NCBI RefSeq assembly: GCF_901905185.1
Contig: NZ_CABFMQ020000087.1
Location: forward strand, 62,001-126,000
Origin: Methylocella tundrae
GTDB taxonomy: Bacteria; Pseudomonadota; Alphaproteobacteria; Rhizobiales; Beijerinckiaceae
DNA length: 64,000 nucleotides
Reading direction: 5' to 3'
This document shows positions 8,723-16,649 of this stretch, piece by piece; within the stretch, counting starts at the first letter, position 1, and each line of letters begins with the position of its first letter. The notes under the pieces are model-generated. The model did no database searches, was not told the origin of the DNA, and saw only the letters and a list, made by a program, of their open reading frames with translations. The position numbers and the translations under genes are program-made.

Positions 8723-8888
8723 AGCTGTTTGTTGGCGGCAAATCGCACATTGCGCTGCTTTGGGTCATGCGCCCGCCTTGCAGTGCGGTTAAGCACTCAG
8801 ATTTCGTAAACACCGCATTAAGGATAGGGGCGCAGGCTCTTCCGACGCGGTCGCTCCCGCCAGGCGGATGGGGGGTTCTGCTCTTAAA

Positions 8889-8999
8889 ATGGACGCAAAG
8901 CCTATGAAACTTCTTCGCAAAGCTTTCGCCAATGACACAAGGACGATCGCCGCCCTGGCACTGCTTGGCCTCGTGATGATGGCTCTTTTCAGACCTTAA
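8889..8999 (+). CDS. Possible 36-residue membrane peptide
   Basis: A short frame encoding MDAKPMKLLRKAFANDTR followed by one hydrophobic segment (IAALALLGLVMMALF) and the end RP. The positive N-terminus and single helix look like a real small membrane protein. There is an alternative ATG at the sixth codon. No strong ribosome site is visible, so expression is uncertain. Confidence 0.35.
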   Translation: MDAKPMKLLRKAFANDTRTIAALALLGLVMMALFRP

Positions 9000-9142
9000 G
9001 CGTCTGACGCGTCAGTTTTGTTCGCTCGAGGCGCTAAGGTTCGATCGCGGTCTTGGGCCGGCAAGCGCCAGCGGCACGGTACTTGCTTGTAACGGGAAAA
9101 TGATGTCGGGAGGTCGGCGTCCAGAAAGACTGGAAAGCAGTG

Positions 9143-9352
9143 ATGACCAAGATCTTGATTCTCGTTTGTTCCTTGTCGACCCCTGTCGAAGAATGTTCGC
9201 CCATGAACGCCATCAGCGCGTCGCGCGGGCCCGATGTTGGCAACGCCATGATGTGCGGCCTTTGGGGCCAGAGCCAGCTCGCGCAGTCTGCAATCGGTCC
9301 CCAGGGCGAAGAATATGAAAAAATCGTCTGTTCCGTCGGCGGCGCCGGCTGA
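9143..9352 (+). CDS. Small conserved four-cysteine hypothetical protein
   Basis: A 69-residue protein, MTKILILVCS at the start, with cysteines at residues 9, 18, 38 and 62 (LVCS, EECS, MMCG, IVCS). I recall a family of short Hyphomicrobiales hypothetical proteins with the same layout: a hydrophobic start, a Pro-x-x-Cys turn, a central Cys-Gly and a closing KIVC. Its function is unknown. GGAAAG lies a few bases before the ATG; an adjacent GTG is an alternative start. The first segment could be a short signal or simply a beta-strand. Confidence 0.65.
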   Translation: MTKILILVCSLSTPVEECSPMNAISASRGPDVGNAMMCGLWGQSQLAQSAIGPQGEEYEKIVCSVGGAG

Positions 9353-9436
9353 CCGTCGATCATGGCTCAGCTCAATCTTTATCGACGCGAGGCGGATCGC
9401 GCGCGGGCGCGATCGCACGGCGGGACAGGCCTCGCC

Positions 9437-10495
9437 TCAAAAGCGCCAGCCTGTCTTGAGCGCCGCGCCGACCGTCCATGTGCTGAAGCTCGAATTAGAG
9501 AAGCTTGACGAGGCCCTCTCGTAGGACGTCTGAAAATCGAGAGCCGGCTGGCCGAAAAGCCGCGCGTTTCCCCCTGCGCCGAGCCACGAAGCCGGCAGCA
9601 CGAATTCGAGCGTGGCGATCGGTTCGACCAGCCAGTCCGCGCGCGAAACGCCGCCGTTCGAATCAAACCAGCGGCGGATCGTTTCCACGCCAAGGCTGAC
9701 GTTCCATTGCTCGTCAATGACGTAGGATACCGATGGAATAACATAGAGAGCGTAAGATGACGGCGTTGGATCTCTGAACCTTCGCTGAGCAAAAAACGTC
9801 AATCCGAAGGACCAGACGGTCGAGGCGCGGGTATTGCCGGCGGCGGGGATGGCCTGAAAGTTTGCATCGAAATTGAAGATCTTGTTGAAGCCAAGGTTGA
9901 GATCCTGACGCGTCGCGATTTCCTGCGCGAAAGTTGGGGCAAGATCCATCCTCGGCGCATAGACGAGATAGGGAGAAAAGCCCTGATCATTGTTGGGGTC
10001 GATCGCCTGCAGGCGGAGCGTACCGGCGAGCTTGTCAAGATCTGGACCGCTCGACCCGGTGAATCGATCTGATTCGGCGCGCAGATTGGCCGAAACTCTT
10101 AGAGGCAGATCAAAAACCGGCGCCGCCCAGGAGAGCGATCCAACCGGGCTGACCTCGGCCGTCGAGACGCCTCCGGCCGAGGCCGATTCGGGGTTCGAAT
10201 TGAAATAGACAGGCGTCAGAACATTGAACGTGAAACGTGGCGAGGGCGCCTGCTCCTCAAGGCCGGGACTGGTTGCGAAGATGTTCGTCTGCGGCGCTGG
10301 AGTCAGCGCGCTGGGAGTCGCCAAAAGCGCGTCGATCCGCGCTGCATCGGCGTCGTCCCTCGCATCACTGGCGCCTGCCTGAGCCGCGAGCCGCTGTGTC
10401 GCGCCAAGCAGCAAGATGGCCGAAAGGGCAATGAGCGCAGGGCGCGGGCAGATTCCACGAAGCCGTCGCCCTTGTCCCCTGCCCCCGAATCCCAT
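9437..10495 (-). CDS. Outer-membrane beta-barrel protein, function unknown
   Basis: A protein of about 352 residues with a signal peptide (ALIALSAILLLGATQRLAAQA). After a short acidic linker come alternating polar/aromatic strands typical of a barrel, for instance FTFNVLTPVYFNSN and WSFGLTFFAQRRF. It ends in WRF, the C-terminal aromatic residue expected for assembly by the BAM complex. The start was set at a Met about 13 codons inside the longest frame, closer to the basic region of the signal. I cannot name the ligand. It converges on the four-cysteine gene. Confidence 0.65.
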   Translation of the reverse strand: MGFGGRGQGRRLRGICPRPALIALSAILLLGATQRLAAQAGASDARDDADAARIDALLATPSALTPAPQTNIFATSPGLEEQAPSPRFTFNVLTPVYFNSNPESASAGGVSTAEVSPVGSLSWAAPVFDLPLRVSANLRAESDRFTGSSGPDLDKLAGTLRLQAIDPNNDQGFSPYLVYAPRMDLAPTFAQEIATRQDLNLGFNKIFNFDANFQAIPAAGNTRASTVWSFGLTFFAQRRFRDPTPSSYALYVIPSVSYVIDEQWNVSLGVETIRRWFDSNGGVSRADWLVEPIATLEFVLPASWLGAGGNARLFGQPALDFQTSYERASSSFSNSSFSTWTVGAALKTGWRF

Positions 10496-10651
10496 TGCGC
10501 GATCTCCGACGATCGCCCCGCCGATGCCGGTCATCGCGACGAGGCGTCATAGGGAGCCTTTGCGACCCAATCTTGTCGCCGTTGCGACATGGCAGCGCGA
10601 AAGAGCAGAGAAAAGAGACGAATCTGCTGGCGTCGAAGCGGGCGAAAGAGA

Positions 10652-10683
10652 TCTGCGGCAGGGATCCAGATCCCTGCCGCAGA
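10652..10683. repeat. Perfect 32-base near-continuous palindrome
   Basis: Arms TCTGCGGCAGGGATC and GATCCCTGCCGCAGA are exact reverse complements separated only by CA. Such a long dyad can form a very stable hairpin once the tip opens, or bind a dimeric regulator. No T-run follows on either strand, which speaks against a classic terminator. Confidence 0.75.
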
Positions 10684-11021
10684 CCAACGAACCGACAATC
10701 TTTATGGAGGGGGGCCAGGAGAAAATTGTCGGGTCGATGGCTTATGAGGCGATGCCTGCGGCTGCTGGAGGGGCGCGGCGCTTCCGTGCAATGGTTTTGC
10801 TTTTCCTGAACTATGTCGGATTTCTGCTGGTTTGGATTGAGCTTGAAGTCTCGATTCTGTGCGCGATGTCCCAATCTTTCCTGCGCTCGAATTCATGATC
10901 CGCGCCGGCGAGGGTCGCAGCGGTCAGTCAATGCTATGCCGTGCGTCTTCGACGCATGAAACGCAGAGCCATTGTGCCGATGAAAGAAGCTGATAAAGTT
11001 TTTCAGAATCTCGGACGCTCG

Positions 11022-11046
11022 TCGTTTGGCGACGCCAGCCAAACGA
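11022..11046. repeat. Inverted repeat, 8-base arms
   Basis: TCGTTTGG and CCAAACGA are exact reverse complements with a 9-base spacer. It lies about 110 bases before the first gene of the antiporter operon and could be a leader hairpin or operator. Confidence 0.5.
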
Positions 11047-11130
11047 ACAGGCGGCGCGAGATGCCTCCGCGGTTTCGTGAATGTCCTTGAGCTTTTCGCG
11101 TATCTTGACCTGCGATTTCGCTCGTTCTGC

Positions 11131-11150
11131 GTCCCGCGCTGACGCGGGAC
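11131..11150 (+). promoter_or_regulatory. Hairpin directly before the first Mrp gene
   Basis: GTCCCGCG and CGCGGGAC form an exact 8-pair stem around a CTGA loop. The stem ends 7 bases before the proposed TTG start and covers the place where a ribosome site should be. No good Shine-Dalgarno sequence is seen outside it, so it may restrain translation. It could also be a terminator, but lacks a T-run. Confidence 0.45.
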
Positions 11151-11157
11151 GGTCGCT

Positions 11158-11655
11158 TTGAGCGCGTTGAGGGCCGAAGCCGGAATCCCGCGGGCCGCGG
11201 CGGCGCGCGGCGCGATTTTTTTCGCCTTTTGGCTGATGATCTCCGGGCGCGACCTCGCTAATCTCCCTGTCGGGGCCGCCGCCGCAACAGCCGCAACTTG
11301 GACAAGTCTGCGCCTGTTGCCTCCAGGAGAGTCGCGGCTGCGGCCGTTAGCGCTCGCAGCGCTGATCCTGCGGTTCGCGCGACAGTCTGTGGTCTCCGGC
11401 GTCGAGGTCGCCTGGCGCGCGCTCGACCCAAGGCTGCCGCTGCGTCCGGGATTTGTCGCCTACCCTTTGCGGCTGCCGCCCGGCGGCGCGCGGAGCGCCT
11501 TTTGCGCGTTCAGCAGTCTTCTGCCCGGAACCTTGCCGACCGGAATCGACGACGCTGGAGTTCTGCTCGTCCATTGCCTTGATGTTGAGCAACCCGTCGC
11601 TGCAAATCTAGCCGCAGAAGAATCCTTATTCATGCGGGCTCTCGGGCATGAGTGA
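11158..11655 (+). CDS. mnhE: Na+(cation)/H+ antiporter subunit E
   Basis: First gene of the Mrp/Mnh-type operon. MrpE is a small membrane subunit with a soluble C-terminal domain needed for assembly and activity of the cation/proton exchanger. Visible features are N-terminal hydrophobic helices (AIFFAFWLMISG), the RFARQSVVSGVEVAWRALDP segment characteristic of MrpE, and the SSLLPGTLP motif, then a cytosolic tail with VHCLDV. 165 residues fits. No ATG is available; TTG is proposed just after a hairpin. The gene overlaps subunit F by 8 bases. Confidence 0.88.
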   Translation: MSALRAEAGIPRAAAARGAIFFAFWLMISGRDLANLPVGAAAATAATWTSLRLLPPGESRLRPLALAALILRFARQSVVSGVEVAWRALDPRLPLRPGFVAYPLRLPPGGARSAFCAFSSLLPGTLPTGIDDAGVLLVHCLDVEQPVAANLAAEESLFMRALGHE

Positions 11656-11935
11656 TTTTCTCCTCGCCGCCGCCGGCTTCGTTCTATTCACCGTCGCGAT
11701 CGGCCTCAAACGGATTCTCGGCGGCCCCGGCAACGCCGACCGAATGATGGCGGCGCAGCTTCTCGGCACGGGCGGCGTCGCCTCGCTTCTGCTCGTCGCC
11801 GCGGCGACCCGCGCGCGCGGCGTCGAGGATGTCGCCTTGGGCCTCGCCCTGCTCGCCGCTTTCGCGTCGGTCGCTTTTGTCGGCGGCGGCGCGCCGGCCG
11901 AGCCGGACGACACGCAACGGACGACAGGCAGATGA
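11648..11935 (+). CDS. mnhF: Cation/H+ antiporter subunit F
   Basis: A 95-residue protein with three hydrophobic helices and the loop FTVAIGLKRILGGPGNADRM, in which the R-x-x-x-G-P-x-x-x-D-R pattern is the family hallmark. MrpF is an obligate small subunit of the membrane complex. It overlaps both neighbours, so translation of the operon is coupled. Confidence 0.88.
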   Translation: MSDFLLAAAGFVLFTVAIGLKRILGGPGNADRMMAAQLLGTGGVASLLLVAAATRARGVEDVALGLALLAAFASVAFVGGGAPAEPDDTQRTTGR

Positions 11936-12225
11936 GCCTCGTTCTCGACATCTTCAGCACCGTCGCGATCTGCGCCGGCGCCTTCTTTTTCTTCGCCGGC
12001 GCCGTCGGACTGCTGCGCTTTCCGGACGCGTTGAGCCGGCTGCACGCGCTGACCAAGGCCGATAATCTCGGTCTCGGCCTCGTTGTGCTCGGCCTGCTGC
12101 CCCGCGCGGACAATCTGCTTGGAGCGCTGAAACTCATCGCCATCTGGGCGCTCGTGCAATTGGCCGGAGCGACCACAGCGCAACTCATCGCGCGCGGGAT
12201 ACGGCGCAAGGGTCCTGTCGCATGA
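11932..12225 (+). CDS. mnhG: Cation/H+ antiporter subunit G
   Basis: A 97-residue, three-helix subunit. The segment GLLRFPDALSRLHALTKADNLG is the recognised MrpG motif (R-x-P-D-x-x-x-R-x-H-A-x-x-K). It begins in an ATGA overlap with subunit F and ends in another with the next gene. The family is also present as MbhC in membrane-bound hydrogenases. Confidence 0.9.
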   Translation: MSLVLDIFSTVAICAGAFFFFAGAVGLLRFPDALSRLHALTKADNLGLGLVVLGLLPRADNLLGALKLIAIWALVQLAGATTAQLIARGIRRKGPVA

Positions 12226-13169
12226 GCGTGCTTCAGGCTCTCGATGTCGGGCTCGGAGGCCTGGTTCTCGCCGTCGCGGCCTGGACCATACTCGCGCGTG
12301 AGGCTTTCGCGGCGGTCGTCGGCTATGTCGCCTATGGATTGCTGCTCTCGATCGTCTGGGTTCGCCTGTTCGCGGTCGATGTGGCGCTGACGGAGGCTGC
12401 GATCGGTAGCGGCGTGACCGGCGTTCTGCTGATAGGCGCCGCGGCGCGGCTGCGCGAGGCCGAAAGATCGACCGTGGACGAGCAACTCAGCACGCCCTTG
12501 CGCGTCCTTGCCGGAGTCCTTTGCGCCGTTGTGGCGGCGGCGCTCGCAGCTGTTGTGCTTCTTTTGCCTGATCCGGCGCCGACGCTGGCCCCGGCCGCGG
12601 CTGAGCACCTCGCCGCGACCGGCCTTGGCAACCCGATCACCGCTGTCCTGATCGCCTATCGCTCGTTCGACACCATGCTCGAGAAGGTGGTGCTGGTCCT
12701 CGCCGTCATCGGCGTATGGTCGCTCGCGCCTGACCACTTGTGGGGGGGCGCCCCCGGCGCCCCACGTGCGGGGCGGCCTGAGGGCGCGCTCGCTTTCCTC
12801 GCTCAAATGTTGGCGCCGCTCGGCGTGCTCATCGGCATTCATATCTTCTGGGTCGGCGCGGATGAGCCGGGCGGCGCTTTCCAGGGCGGAGCCCTTCTCG
12901 CCGCCATGTGGATGATCGTCATCATGGCAAGACTCGTGGAAGCCCCGCAGATCAATTCCTTCTGGCTGCGCATGACGCTCATTGCCGGGCCGGTGGTCTT
13001 TATGGCGATCGGCGCCGCGGGCGTTCTGGCGGCGGGAAGCTTTCTTGCCTACCCTTCAGGCTTCGCCAAGCCGCTTATCCTTTTCATCGAGGCGTTCATG
13101 ACGCTGACCATCGCGGCGATTCTTCCCATGCTCGTCGCGGGTCCGCCAACACGGGCGCCACGCCCATGA
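12222..13169 (+). CDS. mnhB: Fused MbhD/MbhE-like and MnhB subunit
   Basis: A 315-residue membrane protein made of two parts. Residues 1 to about 175 match the DUF4040/MbhD and MbhE-like segments that normally form the C-terminal end of MrpA (DVALTEAAIGSGVTGVLLIGA is typical). Residues from about 185 match MrpB (HIFWVGADEPGGAFQGGALLA, then LILFIEAFMTLTIA). In classical Mrp these elements are split between MrpA and MrpB, so this is a rearranged version. ATGA overlaps on both sides indicate strict co-translation. Confidence 0.85.
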   Translation: MSVLQALDVGLGGLVLAVAAWTILAREAFAAVVGYVAYGLLLSIVWVRLFAVDVALTEAAIGSGVTGVLLIGAAARLREAERSTVDEQLSTPLRVLAGVLCAVVAAALAAVVLLLPDPAPTLAPAAAEHLAATGLGNPITAVLIAYRSFDTMLEKVVLVLAVIGVWSLAPDHLWGGAPGAPRAGRPEGALAFLAQMLAPLGVLIGIHIFWVGADEPGGAFQGGALLAAMWMIVIMARLVEAPQINSFWLRMTLIAGPVVFMAIGAAGVLAAGSFLAYPSGFAKPLILFIEAFMTLTIAAILPMLVAGPPTRAPRP

Positions 13170-13510
13170 CCGCTGCGACGCTGGCGGGGCTGATCGGCGC
13201 GGCGCTGGTCGGTCTTGGCCTTTACGGCCTCATCGTCAAGCCGCAGCCGCTGCGCAAGATCCTTGCCTTCAATCTGCTCGGCAGCGGCGTGTTTCTGATG
13301 TTTGGCATCATGGCCCGCAAGGGCGCGGCCGCCGGATTTCCCGCAGACCCCGTGCCTCAGGCAATGGTCATCACAGGCATCGTCGTCGCTTTTTCCGCAA
13401 GCGCGCTCGCCATCGCTTTGTTGCTCCGGCTGTTTCAGGAAACCGGGCGGACGTCGCTGCGACCAACAGCCCCGCCGCCAAAGCCTCCTGCCGACGGAGC
13501 CGATACGTGA
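13166..13510 (+). CDS. mnhC: Cation/H+ antiporter subunit C (NuoK-like)
   Basis: A 114-residue three-helix subunit homologous to NuoK. Typical elements are GLYGLIVKPQPLRKILAFNLLGSGVFLMF in the first half (shown here in parts LYGLIVKP and NLLGSGVFL) and VPQAMVITGIVVAFSASALAIAL in the last helix, which contains the PQA-x-x-I/L-T-x-I-V motif. The start is set by an ATGA overlap with the preceding gene; longer frames run back into it. It precedes the first large subunit, as in all Mrp and Mbh operons. Confidence 0.9.
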   Translation: MTAATLAGLIGAALVGLGLYGLIVKPQPLRKILAFNLLGSGVFLMFGIMARKGAAAGFPADPVPQAMVITGIVVAFSASALAIALLLRLFQETGRTSLRPTAPPPKPPADGADT

Positions 13511-15000
13511 TACACGCCACAACCGGCGGCTTTCTGCTGGTCCTTGCGATCGTCTTACCGGTCGCGGGCGTGCTTTTGTCGTTTCTGCTCGGCGGGCGAA
13601 ACGCCGAACGCATCGCCCTCGCGCTCATGCCGTTTTCACTAGGCGTCGCCAGCGCCATCGCGTTCGCCGTTTTCCGCGCGCAGAGGCCGATTGTCTACGT
13701 TCTTGGCGGTTGGAGTCCGCCGCTTGGGATCGCCTTGCGGGCCGATGGATTCTCGGCCGTGATGCTGGTGACGGCGGCGTTGGTGATCGCGGCCGCGGGA
13801 CTTTTCGCGCGCGCCAATTTCCGCACGCCCGAGGACGTTCCCGAGGCGCGCGCGCCGCTGGCGTTCTGGACGCTGCTGCAGGCGCTTCTGGCGGCGTTGA
13901 ACATTGTTTTCGTCGGCGGCGATCTCTTCAATCTTTATGTCGCTCTGGAGCTGTTGACCTTCGCCGCCGTGCCGCTTGTTTGCCTCGACGGGCGGCCGGA
14001 AACGCTTGTCGCGGCGTTGCGCTATTTGCTCTTCGCCCTGTTTGGGTCGGTGCTCTATCTGCTTGGCGTCGCTTTGCTCTACGGCGCTTACGGGACGCTC
14101 GACATCGTGCTTCTGTCGGGCCGGATTCAATCCGAGCCCGCCGTCTGGGTCGCGGCCGGGCTGATGACGGCGGGCCTTCTCGCCAAAACCGCTCTCTTCC
14201 CGCTGCATTTATGGCTGCCGCCAGCGCACGCCAACGCGCCCGCGGCGGCGAGCGCCGTACTCTCGGCATTGGTCGTCAAGGCGTCATTTTTTCTGATCGT
14301 GCGGCTGTGGTTCGACGTGCTGCCGGCCATTCCCAACGAGACGGCAATGGCGATCCTCGCCTCGCTTGGCTCGGCGGCGATTCTGTTCGGCAGCGTGCTC
14401 GCCCTGCGGCAGGCGCGGCTCAAACTCCTCGTTGCCTATTCGACCGTCGCGCAGATCGGCTATCTGTTCCTGATGTTTCCGCTCGCCGCCGGCAGCGCGC
14501 ATCCCTGGGCCGCGGTCGCCTGGAGCGGCGGCTTGATGCAGACCCTCTCGCATGCCTTCGCCAAGGCCGCGATGTTTCTCGCTGCGGGCCTTGTCGCCGA
14601 ATGCCTCGGCCATGACCGCATCAAAGAGCTTGGCGGCCTTGGCCGGGCGATGCCGATGACCGTGTTTGCGTTTGGTCTTGGCGGCCTGTCCCTGATGGGA
14701 TTGCCCCCGAGCGGCGGCTTCGCGGCAAAATGGCTTCTGCTCAAAGCCTCTGTCGAGGCCGGCCAATGGATCTGGGCTGTTGTAATATTGGCCGGCGGCC
14801 TTCTCGCCGGCGGTTACATTTATCGCGCCCTCGCCCCGGCGCTGGCGAATGGAAGCCCGCTTCTGAAGGCGCGGCCGCGGCGCGGCCGCGAAGCCATCGC
14901 GCTGGCGCTGGCTGTTGTCGGGGCGCTTCTCGGCTTCGCGCCGCCGGCTTTCTTCGAGCTGCTGCAAATCGGCCGGCTGCCTTTGGGAGGGCTCCCATGA
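13507..15000 (+). CDS. mnhD: Cation/H+ antiporter large subunit D
   Basis: A 497-residue, about 14-helix subunit of the NuoL/M/N superfamily that conducts protons. The channel signature is present: KTALFPLHLWLPPAHANAP with the conserved Lys and His, and later YSTVAQIGYLF. An acidic residue in YVALELLTF fits the transmembrane Glu of the family. It starts with GTG in a GTGA overlap and ends in an ATGA overlap with the next subunit. Confidence 0.92.
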   Translation: MIHATTGGFLLVLAIVLPVAGVLLSFLLGGRNAERIALALMPFSLGVASAIAFAVFRAQRPIVYVLGGWSPPLGIALRADGFSAVMLVTAALVIAAAGLFARANFRTPEDVPEARAPLAFWTLLQALLAALNIVFVGGDLFNLYVALELLTFAAVPLVCLDGRPETLVAALRYLLFALFGSVLYLLGVALLYGAYGTLDIVLLSGRIQSEPAVWVAAGLMTAGLLAKTALFPLHLWLPPAHANAPAAASAVLSALVVKASFFLIVRLWFDVLPAIPNETAMAILASLGSAAILFGSVLALRQARLKLLVAYSTVAQIGYLFLMFPLAAGSAHPWAAVAWSGGLMQTLSHAFAKAAMFLAAGLVAECLGHDRIKELGGLGRAMPMTVFAFGLGGLSLMGLPPSGGFAAKWLLLKASVEAGQWIWAVVILAGGLLAGGYIYRALAPALANGSPLLKARPRRGREAIALALAVVGALLGFAPPAFFELLQIGRLPLGGLP

Positions 15001-16637
15001 TCGGCGGCGCGATTGGCCAAGGGATGCTTGTCGGAACGCTGGCGGCGCCGCTTATTCTGCTCGTCGCCTGCCTGTCCGGCAGGCTGCGCCGCCATGCGCT
15101 GGCGCTGGCGCCCTTCGCTCCGCTCCCTGGGCTCGCCGCTGCGCTGCTGGCGATCGGCGGTCCACCATTGACGTTCGCGCTACCAGCGCTCCGGCTCGGT
15201 CTCCTGCTCGATGCGCCGGGCGCAATGCTGCTCGCCGTCGCAGCCCTGCTCTGGATCGGCGGCGGCGTCTACGCATTCCGGGATTTGCGCGGTAAACCAA
15301 AAGCCGAACTCTTTGCTGTCGGTTGGCTTCTGACGCTGACCGGCAGCCTCGGCGTCTTCATCGCCGCCGACCTTCTCACCTTCTATTTTGTTTACGCGCT
15401 CGTCAGCATCCCGGCCTTTGTACTGGTCGCGCATGATGACGACGCGGCGGCCGCGCGTGCGGGCGGCGTTTACATGGCGTTCACCGTGCTTGGCGAGACT
15501 TTTTTGCTGATGGGCTTCGTTCTGCTGGCGGCGGGCGAGCCGAGCGGCAGCCTTGCAATCCGTGACGTCATGGCGGCGCTGCCGGGTTCGCCCTGGCGCG
15601 ATGCGGCGCTGACGCTCACCGTCCTGGGATTCGGGCTGAAAATCGCGCTCGTTCCCATGCATGGCTGGATGCCTCTTGCCTATTCGGCGGCGCCCATTCC
15701 GGCGGCAGCGGTTCTGAGCGGCGCCGCCGTGAAAGCCGGCGTCATTGGCTTGATCCGCTTTTTGCCGTTGGGCGCCGCCCTGCCCGGCTGGGGCGAGACA
15801 CTGGCGGCAATCGGGCTGTTTTCCGCTTTCTATGGCGTCGCCATCGGCGTCACGCAGCAAAATCCGAAGACGGTTCTCGCCTATTCCAGCATCAGCCAGA
15901 TGGGCGTGATCGCCGCCGTGCTCGGCATGGGGCTTGCCGCCGGCGACCGGAGCGCGGCGCTCGACGCCGCTTTCTATGGCGCCCATCATGTGATTGTGAA
16001 AGGAGCGCTTTTCCTCGCCGTCGGGGTCGCGGCGGCGTCATCCCGCCGCCGCCTGTGGCTGGCGTTGGCGCCGGCTTTGGTGCTGGCGCTGAGTCTGGGG
16101 GGATTGCCCTTGACGGGCGGCGCGCTGGCGAAACTCGCGGTCAAGACGCAACTGGGAGGCGGCCCTGTCGGCGCGCTCGCAGCATTTTCGGCGGCGGGCA
16201 CCACGCTTTTGATGCTGCATTTCCTGCGCCGTCTCGCCGGCGCGGCCTCGCAGGACGCCGAAGCAGCGGCGCCGGCGGGGCTCATCGCACCCTGGCTCGC
16301 AATGGCGCTGGCGGCCGTGCTGGTTCCCTGGCTGCTCTATCCGCGGATGGGCGGCCACATCGCCGATGCGCTGACCCCTTACGCGCTTTGGGAAGGCCTG
16401 TGGCCGGTTCTCATCGGCGCTGCGCTCGCCCTCCTCTTGCAGCGCTGGGGCGACCGCCTGCCCCGCCCGCCCGCGGGGGACATTATCGGCATCGGCGAGG
16501 ACGCCTTCCGCAAAAGCTTCGTCATTGGCGCGGCTTTGGAGCGGGCGGACGGCGAAATCAGGCAGTGGCCCGCCGCCGCCGTCTCGCTTCTCGTTCTGGC
16601 CATCGTTTTCGGCGCCGCGATGATGATCCGGCTCTGA
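14997..16637 (+). CDS. Second large antiporter subunit (MrpA/MrpD-like)
   Basis: A 546-residue NuoL/M/N-superfamily protein and the last gene of the operon. The core signature KIALVPMHGWMPLAYSAAP and the downstream YSSISQMGVIAAVLG are clear. It lacks the MrpA C-terminal MbhD/MbhE part, which is instead fused to MnhB earlier in the operon. I therefore read it as taking the place of the MrpA channel body; it could also be compared with HyfB-like subunits. The final 60 residues form an extra amphipathic and transmembrane segment. The ATGA overlap sets the start. Confidence 0.85.
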   Translation: MIGGAIGQGMLVGTLAAPLILLVACLSGRLRRHALALAPFAPLPGLAAALLAIGGPPLTFALPALRLGLLLDAPGAMLLAVAALLWIGGGVYAFRDLRGKPKAELFAVGWLLTLTGSLGVFIAADLLTFYFVYALVSIPAFVLVAHDDDAAAARAGGVYMAFTVLGETFLLMGFVLLAAGEPSGSLAIRDVMAALPGSPWRDAALTLTVLGFGLKIALVPMHGWMPLAYSAAPIPAAAVLSGAAVKAGVIGLIRFLPLGAALPGWGETLAAIGLFSAFYGVAIGVTQQNPKTVLAYSSISQMGVIAAVLGMGLAAGDRSAALDAAFYGAHHVIVKGALFLAVGVAAASSRRRLWLALAPALVLALSLGGLPLTGGALAKLAVKTQLGGGPVGALAAFSAAGTTLLMLHFLRRLAGAASQDAEAAAPAGLIAPWLAMALAAVLVPWLLYPRMGGHIADALTPYALWEGLWPVLIGAALALLLQRWGDRLPRPPAGDIIGIGEDAFRKSFVIGAALERADGEIRQWPAAAVSLLVLAIVFGAAMMIRL

Positions 16638-16649
16638 CAGATTGACCGA

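Larger units (their letters stand above)
10496..11157. other. Hairpin-rich non-coding region ahead of the antiporter operon
   Basis: Some 660 bases without a gene that I trust. It holds four exact inverted repeats, at 10652-10683, 10942-10956, 11022-11046 and 11131-11150, listed separately where strong. A forward frame across 10704-10898 contains one hydrophobic segment (VLLFLNYVGFLLVWIELEV) and could be a small membrane protein, but its start signal is poor. The stretch may be a structured leader for the Mrp operon or may carry a small RNA. Confidence 0.45.

Noticed and set aside
9100..9318. Alternative frames overlapping the four-cysteine gene
   Set aside because: Their products are Arg-rich without pattern, while the chosen frame shows a conserved cysteine layout and ribosome site.
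11706..12842. 378-codon reverse frame across the antiporter genes
   Set aside because: Shadow of mnhF-G-B, with very high Arg/Gln content and no recognisable domains; the + strand genes are certain.
14730..14996. N-terminal extension of the last antiporter subunit
   Set aside because: It overlaps the mnhD gene and is Arg/Gly-rich with no membrane character, whereas the ATGA start gives a standard N-terminal helix.
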